Origin: Desulfovibrio sp. TomC
GTDB lineage: Bacteria; Desulfobacterota; Desulfovibrionia; Desulfovibrionales; Desulfovibrionaceae
Assembly: GCF_000801335.2 (NCBI RefSeq)
Contig: NZ_JSEH01000007.1
Span: 62,001-126,000, forward strand
Reading direction: 5' to 3'
DNA: 64,000 nucleotides
Below, piece after piece: positions 1 to 7,746 of this stretch. Each line of letters starts with the position of its first letter. Position 1 is the stretch's first letter. The notes under the pieces were generated by a model. It made no database searches and was not told the origin of the DNA. It saw only the letters and a program-made list of their open reading frames with translations. The position numbers and the translations under genes were made by a program.

Positions 1-2
1 TG

Positions 3-143
3 GACAAAGAGCATGCCCAGGACGCCGCGGAATTTGCCAAGGAAAAATCCAAGGTCGAAGACAAATACAAAGGCTACGTGCGCCCCAAACGGGAGAAAAA
101 GGGCGGCAAGGCCGAGCCTGCTGACAAGCCGGCCAAGCCCTGA
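3..143 (+). CDS. C-terminal tail of an unidentified protein (partial)
   Basis: An open frame enters from the left edge and stops with TGA at 141-143, leaving 46 codons. The tail is strongly basic and lysine/alanine/proline rich (for example KREKKGGKAEPADKPAKP), which looks like a disordered C-terminus. No domain is visible, so no function is assigned. It converges with the succinyl-CoA synthetase gene on the other strand, leaving only 33 bases between the two stops. Confidence 0.5.
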   Translation, partial: DKEHAQDAAEFAKEKSKVEDKYKGYVRPKREKKGGKAEPADKPAKP

Positions 144-176
144 CCCCCGCTTTCAGCCTGCTGCCTAGCGGCCGGC

Positions 177-2288
177 TTACCCCCGGCACAACGCCTCGGC
201 CATGACGCCGGCCACCTCGCCCAGTTCGCCGCAGACCGTTATTCCCGCTTGCTCCAGACAGGCCAGTTTTTCGGCCGCGCCGCCGGGACGCTCCAAAAGC
301 GCCCCGGCATGGCCAAGGGTGCGCCCCGGCGGCGCGGTCAAACCGGCCACAAAGGCCAGCACCGGCTTGGGGTAGACCGTACGCTGCACGTATTCGGCCA
401 GCTCCTCCTCAGCCGTGCCGCCGACCTCGCCGATGACCATGACCGCCTTGACCCGCGCATCATCGCGCACCATCTCGCACAGCTCGACAAACCCCGCCCC
501 GCCAAACGGATCGCCCCCGATGCCGACGGCCAATGCCTGCCCGATGCCGGCTGCCGTCAGTCGTGAAGCGACTTCGTAGGTGAGCGTGCCGCTGCGTGAA
601 AAAACCGCCGTCGGTCCAGGCGAAAACGGTTCCACCGGCATGATGCCGGCCAGGAACTGCTTCCCCGGCACAATGAATCCCGGCGAATTGGGACCGATGA
701 CCAGCGTCCCCCGACCGGCCAGGGCAGCGCGCACCAGCAGCATGTCGCGCTGGGGGATGCCGTCGGTGATGCAGACAATGCGCGCCACGCCAGCGGCCGC
801 CGCCTCCAGCACGGCGTCGGCCGCGCCGGGGGCAGGGACGAAAATGACGGACAGGTCGATATCGTGCTCGGCCACGGCTTCGGCCACGGTGTCGTAGACC
901 GGCGTCCCGTCCACCATACTCCCGCCCCGAAACGGGGTGACCCCGGCCACCACCTGCACGCCATAGGCCCGCATCCGCTTCGCATGGGCGCTGCCGGCCC
1001 GGCCGGTCAGGCCCTGGATAAGCACCCGGGCGTCCGGTCCCAGATCGAGCAGACCCGGCAGTACCGGTCCGCGTGGACCACACCCGGCCCGGCGGATCAC
1101 GGATCGGTTCAGCGGCGGCTGGGGACAGATTGCCGCCCCGGTCACAGCCTGGGGTCGCCCAGGGCTCGGCACAACTTCGGAAAGCATGGCCACGGCCTGA
1201 TCCATATCCTCAGCCACCAACACCCGCCCCCCGGACATGGCCCGCAGCCGGTCCGCGCCGGCCTTGGCCGCATTGCCGGCAAAACGGACCACCAACGGCC
1301 GGCCCGGCCCGTCGCCAAGGGCCTTGGCCAACGCCTCGGCCACGTCGGCACAGGACAGGATGCCGCCGTACATGTTGACGCAGCAGGCTTCCACGGCCGG
1401 GTCGGCAAAAAGAAGGTCAAAGGCCGCCCGCAATCGGACCGCATCGGCCGTGCCGCCAAAATCAAGGAAATTGGCCGCCGGCAGTCCCGCCGCCCCCAGG
1501 GCGTCCATGGTGGCCATGGCCAGTCCAGCGCCGTTGGCCACCAGCCCCACCCGGCCGGACAAGCTCACAAACGACAGCCGATGGACAGCCGCCTGGCGTT
1601 CGGCCGGCGTGGCAAAGCGGTCGTCGCCAAACTGGGCCAGCTTCGGGCGCTGGGCCACGACGTTGTCATCGATGATGCACTTGGCGTCCAAGGCCACGAA
1701 GCGTCCCTCGGCCGTAACGGCCAGGGGATTGATCTCGGCCAGGAGCAAGCCGTACTCGGCCACGGCTCCAAAAAGCCGGCCAAGCAGGCTCTCGAAGGCG
1801 GCCCAGGTCTCCCGCTCCAGGCGAAGATGGAAAAAAGCGGCCCGGGCCAGCCAGTCCGGACAGACCAGCGACGGCGGCACATCCAGGACCAGCAGGTCCG
1901 GGGTACCGGCCAGCGTTTCGACATCCACGCCGCCCTGGCGGCCAAGGGTCAGACAAAAGCTCTTGCGCTGCCTGGAGACGCCAAGCGAGAGGTAGCAGGC
2001 CCGCGTATGGGCGACGGCAGCCTCCAGACGCAAAAAAGGCGGCGTCATGCCGCCAAATTGCCGGGCAAAAAGTGTGTCTGCGGCCCCGGCGAGATCGGCG
2101 GCGGCATCCACGCGGACCACGCCCCCGGCCTTGCCGCGACCGCCGCCAAGGGTCTGGGCCTTTACATAGTAGGGACCGGTGAACGGCGGGATCACCGGCG
2201 CGCCGCCGGGTTCAAGGACAAGGCCGGGCGGCGTCTGGATGCCGGCTTCGGCCAGAAGCGCCTTGCCGGCGTGTTCGGTCAACAGCAT
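177..2288 (-). CDS. sucCD: Succinyl-CoA synthetase, beta and alpha subunits fused (SucC-SucD)
   Basis: 703 residues. The first ~390 resemble SucC: an ATP-grasp start (MLLTEHAGKALLAEAGI) and, near its end, the CCVNMYGGILSCADVA segment. The last ~290 resemble SucD: CoA-binding VLIQGLTGRAGSAHAKRM, IGPNSPGFIVPGK, SRSGTLTYE, and the phospho-histidine loop GHAGAL with His at about residue 660. Separate SucC and SucD would add up to nearly the same length, so this is a simple head-to-tail fusion in beta-alpha order. It lies 102 bases downstream of korC on the same strand, which makes 2-oxoglutarate to succinyl-CoA to succinate with substrate-level phosphorylation the likely role. An ADP-forming acyl-CoA synthetase of other specificity is the alternative, but those usually have alpha first. 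Confidence 0.85.
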   Translation of the reverse strand: MLLTEHAGKALLAEAGIQTPPGLVLEPGGAPVIPPFTGPYYVKAQTLGGGRGKAGGVVRVDAAADLAGAADTLFARQFGGMTPPFLRLEAAVAHTRACYLSLGVSRQRKSFCLTLGRQGGVDVETLAGTPDLLVLDVPPSLVCPDWLARAAFFHLRLERETWAAFESLLGRLFGAVAEYGLLLAEINPLAVTAEGRFVALDAKCIIDDNVVAQRPKLAQFGDDRFATPAERQAAVHRLSFVSLSGRVGLVANGAGLAMATMDALGAAGLPAANFLDFGGTADAVRLRAAFDLLFADPAVEACCVNMYGGILSCADVAEALAKALGDGPGRPLVVRFAGNAAKAGADRLRAMSGGRVLVAEDMDQAVAMLSEVVPSPGRPQAVTGAAICPQPPLNRSVIRRAGCGPRGPVLPGLLDLGPDARVLIQGLTGRAGSAHAKRMRAYGVQVVAGVTPFRGGSMVDGTPVYDTVAEAVAEHDIDLSVIFVPAPGAADAVLEAAAAGVARIVCITDGIPQRDMLLVRAALAGRGTLVIGPNSPGFIVPGKQFLAGIMPVEPFSPGPTAVFSRSGTLTYEVASRLTAAGIGQALAVGIGGDPFGGAGFVELCEMVRDDARVKAVMVIGEVGGTAEEELAEYVQRTVYPKPVLAFVAGLTAPPGRTLGHAGALLERPGGAAEKLACLEQAGITVCGELGEVAGVMAEALCRG

Positions 2289-2390
2289 GGGCGCGCTCCT
2301 TGGGGGTGTCCGAGGCTGGTTGCGGGAGTTCTTCCGTCATGCCCGCCTTTACGGGAAAAAGCCACTGCCTCGGGCCATAATCCATCCGGT

Positions 2391-3077
2391 TCAATCGTCG
2401 GTCATGATGTTGGTCAGATCCATGCGCACCCCGTTGGTCTCCTCTTCCCCGGCCGGGTCCGGCAGGGCGATGGGCTGGCCGAAGTGCTTTTTCGCCTCCT
2501 GATAGCCAAGGTTCAAGGCCTTCAGGTTGGCGTCACGGATTTTCTCGGGCAAGGCGGTCTTGAGGCTCTTTCGCATGGCCTCGATGCGGGCAAAGGGCAG
2601 CAGAAAAGCCACCGCGCCCAAAGCCACGACATTGGTGGCCTGGGGCACCCCCACCTTCTCCCGGGCCAGCCGGGTGAAAGGCAGACCCAAAAAGACATTG
2701 GTCGGGCTTTGACGCACCAGTTCCGAATCGACCAACAGCGTGCCCCGGGGCTTGAGGTAAGAATAATAGCCGGCCGCAGCCTCCTGGGACAGGGCCACCA
2801 GCAGATCAAGATATTCGGTCTTGGGGTAGCTGATGGGTTCGGAGCTGACGACCAGATCCGACCGGCTGGCCCCGCCCCGGGCCTCGGGACCATAGCTCTG
2901 GGTCTGGGTGACGTAGTAGCCGTGCCCCAGAGCCAGGGCCTGGCCCAGGAGCTTGCCCATGGTCAGGATGCCCTGGCCGCCAAGGCCCGAGAGCCGTATT
3001 TCGTAGCGCGCCAGCACCTGCCTGACGCCGTTGCCGTTGGCCGCGCCGTTGCCGCTACCCTCTCCCGCCCCGCTCAT
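2391..3077 (-). CDS. korC: 2-oxoacid:ferredoxin oxidoreductase gamma subunit (KorC)
   Basis: 228 residues of the pyruvate/2-oxoacid:ferredoxin oxidoreductase gamma family, with the typical start RLSGLGGQGILTMGKLLG and the QSYGPEARGGASRSD motif. The chosen ATG at 3077 overlaps the korB stop (ATGA) and has a GGAGG site upstream (AGGGAGGTGCGGC before the ATG). A longer in-frame start exists 12 codons earlier but has no good ribosome site. The first ~25 residues are low-complexity Gly/Asn/Ala. It is the third catalytic gene of korDABC. Confidence 0.88.
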   Translation of the reverse strand: MSGAGEGSGNGAANGNGVRQVLARYEIRLSGLGGQGILTMGKLLGQALALGHGYYVTQTQSYGPEARGGASRSDLVVSSEPISYPKTEYLDLLVALSQEAAAGYYSYLKPRGTLLVDSELVRQSPTNVFLGLPFTRLAREKVGVPQATNVVALGAVAFLLPFARIEAMRKSLKTALPEKIRDANLKALNLGYQEAKKHFGQPIALPDPAGEEETNGVRMDLTNIMTDD

Positions 3078-3910
3078 GCCGCACCTCCCTTTTTCGCCCG
3101 CAGTCCCTGGCACATGGCCGCGTAGCGCGTCTCCAGTCCGGGAACGTCGCGGCGCACGAAACTGCCGATGGGAATCTTGCCGCCGGGGTCTTCCAGCTTG
3201 GCATACCGCTCCAGCGGCAGGCAGGAGTTTTTAAGCCAACGAAACATCTCCACCGCGCTTTTAAAGCCGTTGCCGCGCCCGTACTGGGTGAAGCACGGGG
3301 TAAGGGCCTCGACCAGATTGAACCCCGGCCGGGTCAGGGCGTCGGTCAGCAGCGCATCGAGTTCCTTGACGTGAAAGACCGTGCCCCGCGACACCCCGGC
3401 CGCCCCGGCCGCCCGGGTCAGTTCCACAATGTCGAAGGCGCTTTCCAGCTGTCCCATGGGGCTGGTGTGGGAATAGGCCCCTTCGGGGGTGGTGGAGGAG
3501 CACTGGCCGCCGGTCATGCCGTAGATGAAGTTATTGAGCACCAGGGCGGTCACGCCGATATTGCGCCGGGCGGCATGGATGAGATGGTTGCCGCCAATGG
3601 AGAAGGCGTCGCCGTCGCCCATGACTGCGATGACGGTGAGTTTGGGGTTGGCCATCTTGATGCCGGTGGCCACGGTCAGCGCCCGCCCGTGGGTGGTGTG
3701 CACGGTGTTGAAGTCCACATAGGCGGCGATGCGGCCGGAACAGCCGATGCCGGCCACGATGACCACGTTGTCCTTGGCAAGGCCCAGGGCATGCACGCTT
3801 CGCACCAGGGAGCCAAGCACGATGCCATGGCCGCAGCCCGGGCAAAAGACGAGCGGGAACTTCTTGTTATGCCGCAGGTAATGGTGGATCAGCTGGGTGA
3901 TTTCGGCCAT
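3074..3910 (-). CDS. korB: 2-oxoglutarate:ferredoxin oxidoreductase beta subunit (KorB)
   Basis: 278 residues. The thiamine-diphosphate binding signature is present as GDGDAFSIGGN at residues 98-108, and the conserved CPGCGHG lies at residues 23-29. This subunit carries ThDP and takes part in oxidative decarboxylation of the 2-oxoacid with ferredoxin as acceptor. The gene starts one base after the korA stop and overlaps korC by ATGA, so the subunits are translationally coupled. Sequence alone does not separate 2-oxoglutarate from branched-chain 2-oxoacids; the linked succinyl-CoA synthetase favours 2-oxoglutarate. Confidence 0.9.
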   Translation of the reverse strand: MAEITQLIHHYLRHNKKFPLVFCPGCGHGIVLGSLVRSVHALGLAKDNVVIVAGIGCSGRIAAYVDFNTVHTTHGRALTVATGIKMANPKLTVIAVMGDGDAFSIGGNHLIHAARRNIGVTALVLNNFIYGMTGGQCSSTTPEGAYSHTSPMGQLESAFDIVELTRAAGAAGVSRGTVFHVKELDALLTDALTRPGFNLVEALTPCFTQYGRGNGFKSAVEMFRWLKNSCLPLERYAKLEDPGGKIPIGSFVRRDVPGLETRYAAMCQGLRAKKGGAA

Positions 3911-3911
3911 G

Positions 3912-5054
3912 TCACGCGATCTCCTTGAGTATCTGGGAGGGCGTTATGATCTGTCCGTCGATACGGTTGATGGTGCGCACGGTGGTATGCCCTTCGTTGA
4001 CCCGTTTGACCTCGCGCGAGAGCTGCCCCATGTTGAGTTCCGGCACCACCGCCAGCCGGGTGGAGCGCAACAGCGGCTCCACATGGCGGCGGGGGAAGGG
4101 ATAGAGGGTCTTAAGCACCAGCAGCCCCGCCCGAACGCCGGCTTCCCGGGCTTGCCGCACCGCCAGCCGGGCCGAGCGGGCCACGCAGCCATAGGCAATG
4201 ACCACCACTTCGGCGTCAGCCGTTTCGACATGCTCGACGAGCTGGATGTCTTCGAAAAACCGGTCGATCTTGCGAAACTGGCGTTCCGTGAGCGCCCGCA
4301 CTTCCTCGGGCCGGCTGGTGGGAAAGCCCTGGGCGTCGTGGGTCAGCCCGGTGACATGGAAGCGGTAGCCCGAGCCTATGGGCGGCATGGGCGGCACGCC
4401 GCGCATCGTTTCCTCAAAGGGTTTGTACCATTCCGGCGGCATGGTCGGGGTCAGGCGGGAGACGATCTCGAAATCGCCGGGCTCGGGCAGGCTGATCTTT
4501 TCCCGGGTGTGGGCAGTGATCTCATCAAGCAGCAAAATGACCGGGGTACGGTACTTTTCGGCGAAATTAAAGGCCGTAACAGCCATCTCCACACACTCGG
4601 GCACATCAGTGGCCGAAAGGACAATGATGGGGTGATCGCCGTGCGCCCCCCAGCGGGCCTGCTGCACGTCGCCCTGGCCCGGGCTGGTGGGCAGACCGGT
4701 GCTGGCCCCGCCGCGCATGACATTGACCAGGACCAGCGGCGTCTCGGTCATGGCCGCATAGCCGATCTGCTCCTGCATGAGTGAAAACCCCGGGCCGGAC
4801 GTGGCGGTCATGACCTTTCGCCCGGCCAGTGAACCGCCTATGATCGCGCCCATGGAGGCGATTTCGTCTTCCATCTGAATGAAGACCCCGTCCGGCACAT
4901 GGGGCAGGCGCTTGGCCATGCATTCCATGATTTCCGTGGACGGAGTGATGGGATAGCCGGCATAGAAGGAGCAGCCGGCGGCGAGAGCCCCTTCGACCAC
5001 GGCCTCGTTGCCGAGCAGAAAGGCTTCGCGTCGTTTGTTTCGCGGGGTGGTCAC
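3912..5054 (-). CDS. korA: 2-oxoglutarate:ferredoxin oxidoreductase alpha subunit (KorA)
   Basis: 380 residues. The N-terminal pyrimidine-binding domain is recognisable from FYAGYPITPSTEIME and QMEDEIASMGAIIGGS, followed by TATSGPGFSLMQE and the C-terminal domain II. I set the start at a GTG (5054-5052) that overlaps the ferredoxin stop as GTGA and follows a strong AAGGAGGAGACCCC ribosome site; a longer ATG frame would run into the ferredoxin gene without such a site. The gamma domain is separate (korC), so this is the four-subunit form. Confidence 0.9.
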   Translation of the reverse strand: MTTPRNKRREAFLLGNEAVVEGALAAGCSFYAGYPITPSTEIMECMAKRLPHVPDGVFIQMEDEIASMGAIIGGSLAGRKVMTATSGPGFSLMQEQIGYAAMTETPLVLVNVMRGGASTGLPTSPGQGDVQQARWGAHGDHPIIVLSATDVPECVEMAVTAFNFAEKYRTPVILLLDEITAHTREKISLPEPGDFEIVSRLTPTMPPEWYKPFEETMRGVPPMPPIGSGYRFHVTGLTHDAQGFPTSRPEEVRALTERQFRKIDRFFEDIQLVEHVETADAEVVVIAYGCVARSARLAVRQAREAGVRAGLLVLKTLYPFPRRHVEPLLRSTRLAVVPELNMGQLSREVKRVNEGHTTVRTINRIDGQIITPSQILKEIA

Positions 5055-5299
5055 GGGGTCTCCTCCTTGCTGTCGAGGGGAGCGGATTCGGGCGGTACCG
5101 GCTCGCCTTCCGGAATCACCACAATGGCGAAATCCGGGCAATGCGGCTCGCAAAAACCGCAATTGACGCAGGCCTCCTCATTGACGACACGGGCCTTGCC
5201 GTCCAAGCCGACGGCAAGCACCTTTTTGGGGCAAAACGCGGCACAGATGCCGCAGCCCTTGCACCAGTCCGGATAGATAACGACACGATTGCGTCCCAT
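5051..5299 (-). CDS. korD: Ferredoxin-type delta subunit of 2-oxoacid oxidoreductase (KorD)
   Basis: 82 residues with two CxxCxxCxxxC 4Fe-4S motifs (CKGCGICAAFCP and CVNCGFCEPHCP). It is the first gene of the operon and overlaps korA by 4 bases. It would carry electrons from the ThDP subunit to external ferredoxin. The last ~20 residues are acidic and proline rich. The 160-base gap to the divergent cyclophilin gene must contain both promoters. Confidence 0.9.
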   Translation of the reverse strand: MGRNRVVIYPDWCKGCGICAAFCPKKVLAVGLDGKARVVNEEACVNCGFCEPHCPDFAIVVIPEGEPVPPESAPLDSKEETP

Positions 5300-5461
5300 G
5301 TTTGACTCGCTTTTGCCATCACCGTGGAGAAAGGATAGAAATTGCAGCGATCATTGACGCGAACCGGGAAAATTGGCAACGGTCAAAGCCGGTTATTTTT
5401 TTGCTCGACGAAATTGAAAAATTCTCATAGGGCGATAAAACTTTTTCCGGAGGTTGACGTT

Positions 5462-6064
5462 ATGGTTTCAAAAGGCCGCGTGAACTGGTTGGGGGCGATC
5501 CTTGCCCTGTGCTGCGTTCTGGCCGTAACCCTGGGGGGCACGTCCGCCGCCTGGGCCAAGGGAGGAAATCCGATGGTCAAACTGACGACCAACAAAGGCG
5601 ATATCGTTATCGAACTGGACCAGGAAAAGGCCCCCATCTCTTCGGCCAATTTCCTGAACTACGTCAAAAAGGGCCACTACGACGGCCTGATCTTCCACCG
5701 GGTTATTCCCGGTTTCATGATCCAGGGCGGCGGCATGGACAAGACCATGAAGGAAAAGAGCACCGACGCTCCGATCCAGAACGAGGCCAAAAATGGCTTG
5801 AAGAACAAGGCCTACACCTTGGCCATGGCCCGCACCGGCGATCCGCATTCGGCCACGGCCCAGTTTTTCATCAACGTGGCCGACAATGGCTTCCTGGATT
5901 ACCCCGGCCAGGATGGCTGGGGCTATGCAGTGTTCGGCAAGGTGGTCTCGGGCCAGGAAGTGGTGGACGCCATCAAGGCCGTGCCGACCATGACCAAGGG
6001 TTTTCACGAGAACGTGCCGGTTTCCCCGGTGGTGATCGAGAAGGCCGAGGTGGTCAGCGAGTAG
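5462..6064 (+). CDS. Secreted peptidyl-prolyl cis-trans isomerase, cyclophilin type
   Basis: 200 residues. Residues 1-31 are a signal peptide (MVSKGR, then a hydrophobic stretch ending SAAWA). The cyclophilin core follows: [33 protein letters not shown], and [11 protein letters not shown] with the active-site Arg and Phe/Gln positions kept. It probably acts as a periplasmic proline isomerase. The ATG at 5462 has TTCCGGAGG 7-8 bases upstream; an internal ATG (5573) could give a cytoplasmic form but lacks a clear ribosome site. A strong terminator follows. Confidence 0.9.
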   Translation: MVSKGRVNWLGAILALCCVLAVTLGGTSAAWAKGGNPMVKLTTNKGDIVIELDQEKAPISSANFLNYVKKGHYDGLIFHRVIPGFMIQGGGMDKTMKEKSTDAPIQNEAKNGLKNKAYTLAMARTGDPHSATAQFFINVADNGFLDYPGQDGWGYAVFGKVVSGQEVVDAIKAVPTMTKGFHENVPVSPVVIEKAEVVSE

Positions 6065-6090
6065 CCGACCTCCCGTTTTCGTTGCCTGCC

Positions 6091-6127
6091 AAGACCGCTC
6101 CGGTGAACCGGGGCGGTCTTTTTTTCG
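6091..6127 (+). terminator. Rho-independent terminator after cyclophilin gene
   Basis: AAGACCGC and GCGGTCTT form a perfect 8-bp stem with further G/C pairing in the loop flanks, followed by a run of seven T. It lies 26 bases after the cyclophilin stop. Confidence 0.9.
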
Positions 6128-6293
6128 GTTTTCCGGCCCGCAGCCTTGTGCATCTTTGGAGAATCTTTTTCCGGAGCATAGGCATTGGGCCGTGTCTTGC
6201 CGACGCCCAAGCTCCCTTTTCAAAAAAAACAGGATGACCGGCAATTTCTTGTTGACGGTCCCGGGGTCTTTCCGTAGATACCTCCTTCTCGGC

Positions 6294-6370
6294 GCGCCCG
6301 TAGCTCAGCTGGATAGAGCGCCGGACTACGAATCCGTAGGTCAGAGGTTCGAATCCTCTCGGGCGCACCA
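6294..6370 (+). tRNA. tRNA-Arg (anticodon ACG)
   Basis: 77 nt including encoded CCA. Acceptor arms GCGCCCG / CGGGCGC, D arm GCTC-AGCTGGATA-GAGC, anticodon loop CTACGAA with anticodon ACG, and T arm AGAGG-TTCGAAT-CCTCT. The outer pair of the anticodon stem (27-43) is a C/U mismatch; everything else pairs. A34 implies inosine modification to read CGU/CGC/CGA. It lies 104 bases left of the Mu-like prophage end. Confidence 0.95.
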
Positions 6371-6378
6371 GATCTTTC

Positions 6379-6406
6379 AAGGGGTTACCAGAAATGGTGA
6401 CCCCTT
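6379..6406 (+). terminator. Hairpin just after tRNA-Arg
   Basis: AAGGGGTTACC and GGTGACCCCTT pair over 11 bp with one T-G wobble around a 6-base loop. The T run is missing, so it may be an RNA-processing or rho-assisted end for the tRNA transcript. 6407-6473 shows nothing else. Confidence 0.5.
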
Positions 6407-6473
6407 CTGCTTTGGCAAGCCTCATTTTGTCCCCACCATGTCCCCATTCCGTCCGGGATGCCCCGGGAAACAT

Positions 6474-6558
6474 TGTAAGCACTCAACCAAAATGAGAAAT
6501 CGTTTCATTCAAAGTGAGAACTTCTGTCTCTCTCTGACTTCTCATTTTGGTTGAAGCG
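6474..6558. repeat. Left terminus of the prophage: three MuA-type binding sites
   Basis: Two abutting 22-bp units (6479-6500 and 6501-6522) in the same orientation, then a third (6537-6558) inverted. The second contains CGTTTCATTCAAAGTGAGAA. Read on the opposite strand it fits the YRYTTNNNRTGAAACR half of the Mu end consensus. The first and third share a 16-bp perfect inverted match (TCAACCAAAATGAGAA). The tandem spacing copies the R1-R2 arrangement of phage Mu. 6559-6623 holds no gene. Confidence 0.75.
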
Positions 6559-6623
6559 ACCTCACGCCGGTAGCCGCCCTTCTTGGGTATATTTTGAGTA
6601 TAGGCGACTGTTCAAGGATGCCA

Positions 6624-7373
6624 CTACGATTTAAGATGGGCAAGCTCGACGGCAGCGATCCGCTCGGCTGCCAGCGAGGCGTATTCGCTCGATAGCTCCA
6701 CACCAACAAACCGTCGCTCGGTCTCAATGCAGGCCACTGCCGTGGTGCCTCCACCCATAAACGGGTCCAAGACGGTGCCACCCTCCACCACAACACCAAG
6801 CAGGTCCACGAGCAGCGGAAGCGGCTTGCTGGTCAAATGGATTTTCGCGGCCGCATTTACCGCATGGTTGAAGACTCCAGGGAAACAACGCCGAGTAAAC
6901 GTCCTGGCTGGAGCTTTGACGGCGTGAATCACGAACTCGGCATCACGTCGGAAGCTCCCCAGCATAGGCCGGGCGCTTGGCTTGTGCCAAACCACGATGC
7001 CGCGCCATTCGAACCCGGCGGCCTGGATCGCGTCGGTCATGACCGGGAGCTGCCGCCAATCCGAGAAAACCAGAACCGGCGCACCAGGCTTGGCGAGTCG
7101 CCAGCACTCGGACAGCCATAACGTGGCCCACATGGTGAAGGACCGCTGGTCCTTGCAGTCGCCGAGCATGGGCGGGTAGGTCCGCTTTGTGCCGCTCGCC
7201 TGGTACTTCTGGGCCGGGTCGGCGCGGCGGGCTCCGGCGTGAAGGCCACCACTGGAATACGGCGGATCGGTCAGGATAGCGTCGACCTGGCCGTCCGCCA
7301 TGTCTCGCAGGACGGCCAGGGCGTCGCCTTGGTACAATATGCCATTGTCAAAGACCTTGGTGGTTAATGCCAC
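6624..7373 (-). CDS. Phage DNA methyltransferase (DPPY type)
   Basis: 249 residues. The catalytic motif DPPY is at residues 36-39 and the SAM-binding motif (LDPFMGGGTT) near residue 206, so the catalytic region precedes the SAM site as in beta-class N6-adenine/N4-cytosine methyltransferases. It is the last gene of the prophage and overlaps com by 26 bases. In Mu the same position is held by mom, whose DNA modification protects phage DNA from host restriction. This enzyme is a plausible functional replacement. No specificity domain or partner nuclease is present. Confidence 0.85.
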   Translation of the reverse strand: MALTTKVFDNGILYQGDALAVLRDMADGQVDAILTDPPYSSGGLHAGARRADPAQKYQASGTKRTYPPMLGDCKDQRSFTMWATLWLSECWRLAKPGAPVLVFSDWRQLPVMTDAIQAAGFEWRGIVVWHKPSARPMLGSFRRDAEFVIHAVKAPARTFTRRCFPGVFNHAVNAAAKIHLTSKPLPLLVDLLGVVVEGGTVLDPFMGGGTTAVACIETERRFVGVELSSEYASLAAERIAAVELAHLKS

Positions 7374-7530
7374 GTGAGGGCTCCTTTTTTGGGGCTCTCA
7401 GGCGCTCTAGGTCGGGGTTCGTGGCCCTCACATGGTTGATAGCCCCACACCTGGGGCACTTGATGGAGAGGCTAAGCGCCTCCCCTTTGGCCAACAATCT
7501 ATTGCACTTGCCGCACCGTATATCCCTCAT
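7348..7530 (-). CDS. com: Com-like zinc-finger translational regulator
   Basis: 60 residues with four cysteines at 6, 9, 25 and 28 (CGKC and CPRC), the short zinc ribbon of the phage Mu Com family. In Mu, Com binds mom mRNA and opens its translation start. Here the gene overlaps the methyltransferase start by 26 bases, so the same coupling is likely. The ATG follows AGAGAAGGGA. The basic C-terminus (KKEPSR) fits RNA binding. Confidence 0.85.
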   Translation of the reverse strand: MRDIRCGKCNRLLAKGEALSLSIKCPRCGAINHVRATNPDLERLRAPKKEPSRGINHQGL

Positions 7531-7590
7531 TCCCTTCTCTTTACAGGTTGTGCTTGCCCTGCTACGCCCGTCACACCCCTGGTCGCCAGA

Positions 7591-7746
7591 TCATGGGCAG
7601 GGAGCGCGGTAGACCGTGGCCTGGTCGCGAAGCGAAGGGATGTAGTTCTCCCGATGCCCGCCAGCGGCCATACCACCGGGGTTGGCGGTCGGATCATAGT
7701 CGTTGGGGTTGTAAAATGCGTCCAAACGGTCGGCGGCCTGACTCAT
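7591..7746 (-). CDS. Small phage protein of unknown function
   Basis: 51 residues (starts MSQAADRLDAFYNPNDYDPT). It overlaps the tail-tip gene by ATGA and has a strong TCAAGGAGGTGGTGGC ribosome site, so it is very likely translated even though it is short. Composition is polar and it has no membrane segment. Position, directly after the tail-tip genes and before com, suggests a small virion or assembly protein. I recognise no motif. Confidence 0.65.
   Translation of the reverse strand: MSQAADRLDAFYNPNDYDPTANPGGMAAGGHRENYIPSLRDQATVYRAPCP

Noticed and set aside
864-3125. A 753-codon open frame on the plus strand
   Set aside because: It lies antisense to sucCD and korC, which have clear families, start signals and operon coupling. 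Long antisense frames are expected in high-GC DNA.
6294-6473. tRNA-Arg as the integration site of a tyrosine-integrase island
   Set aside because: No integrase gene and no copy of the tRNA 3' end at the other border were found; the adjacent element is a Mu-type transposable phage, which does not target tRNA genes.
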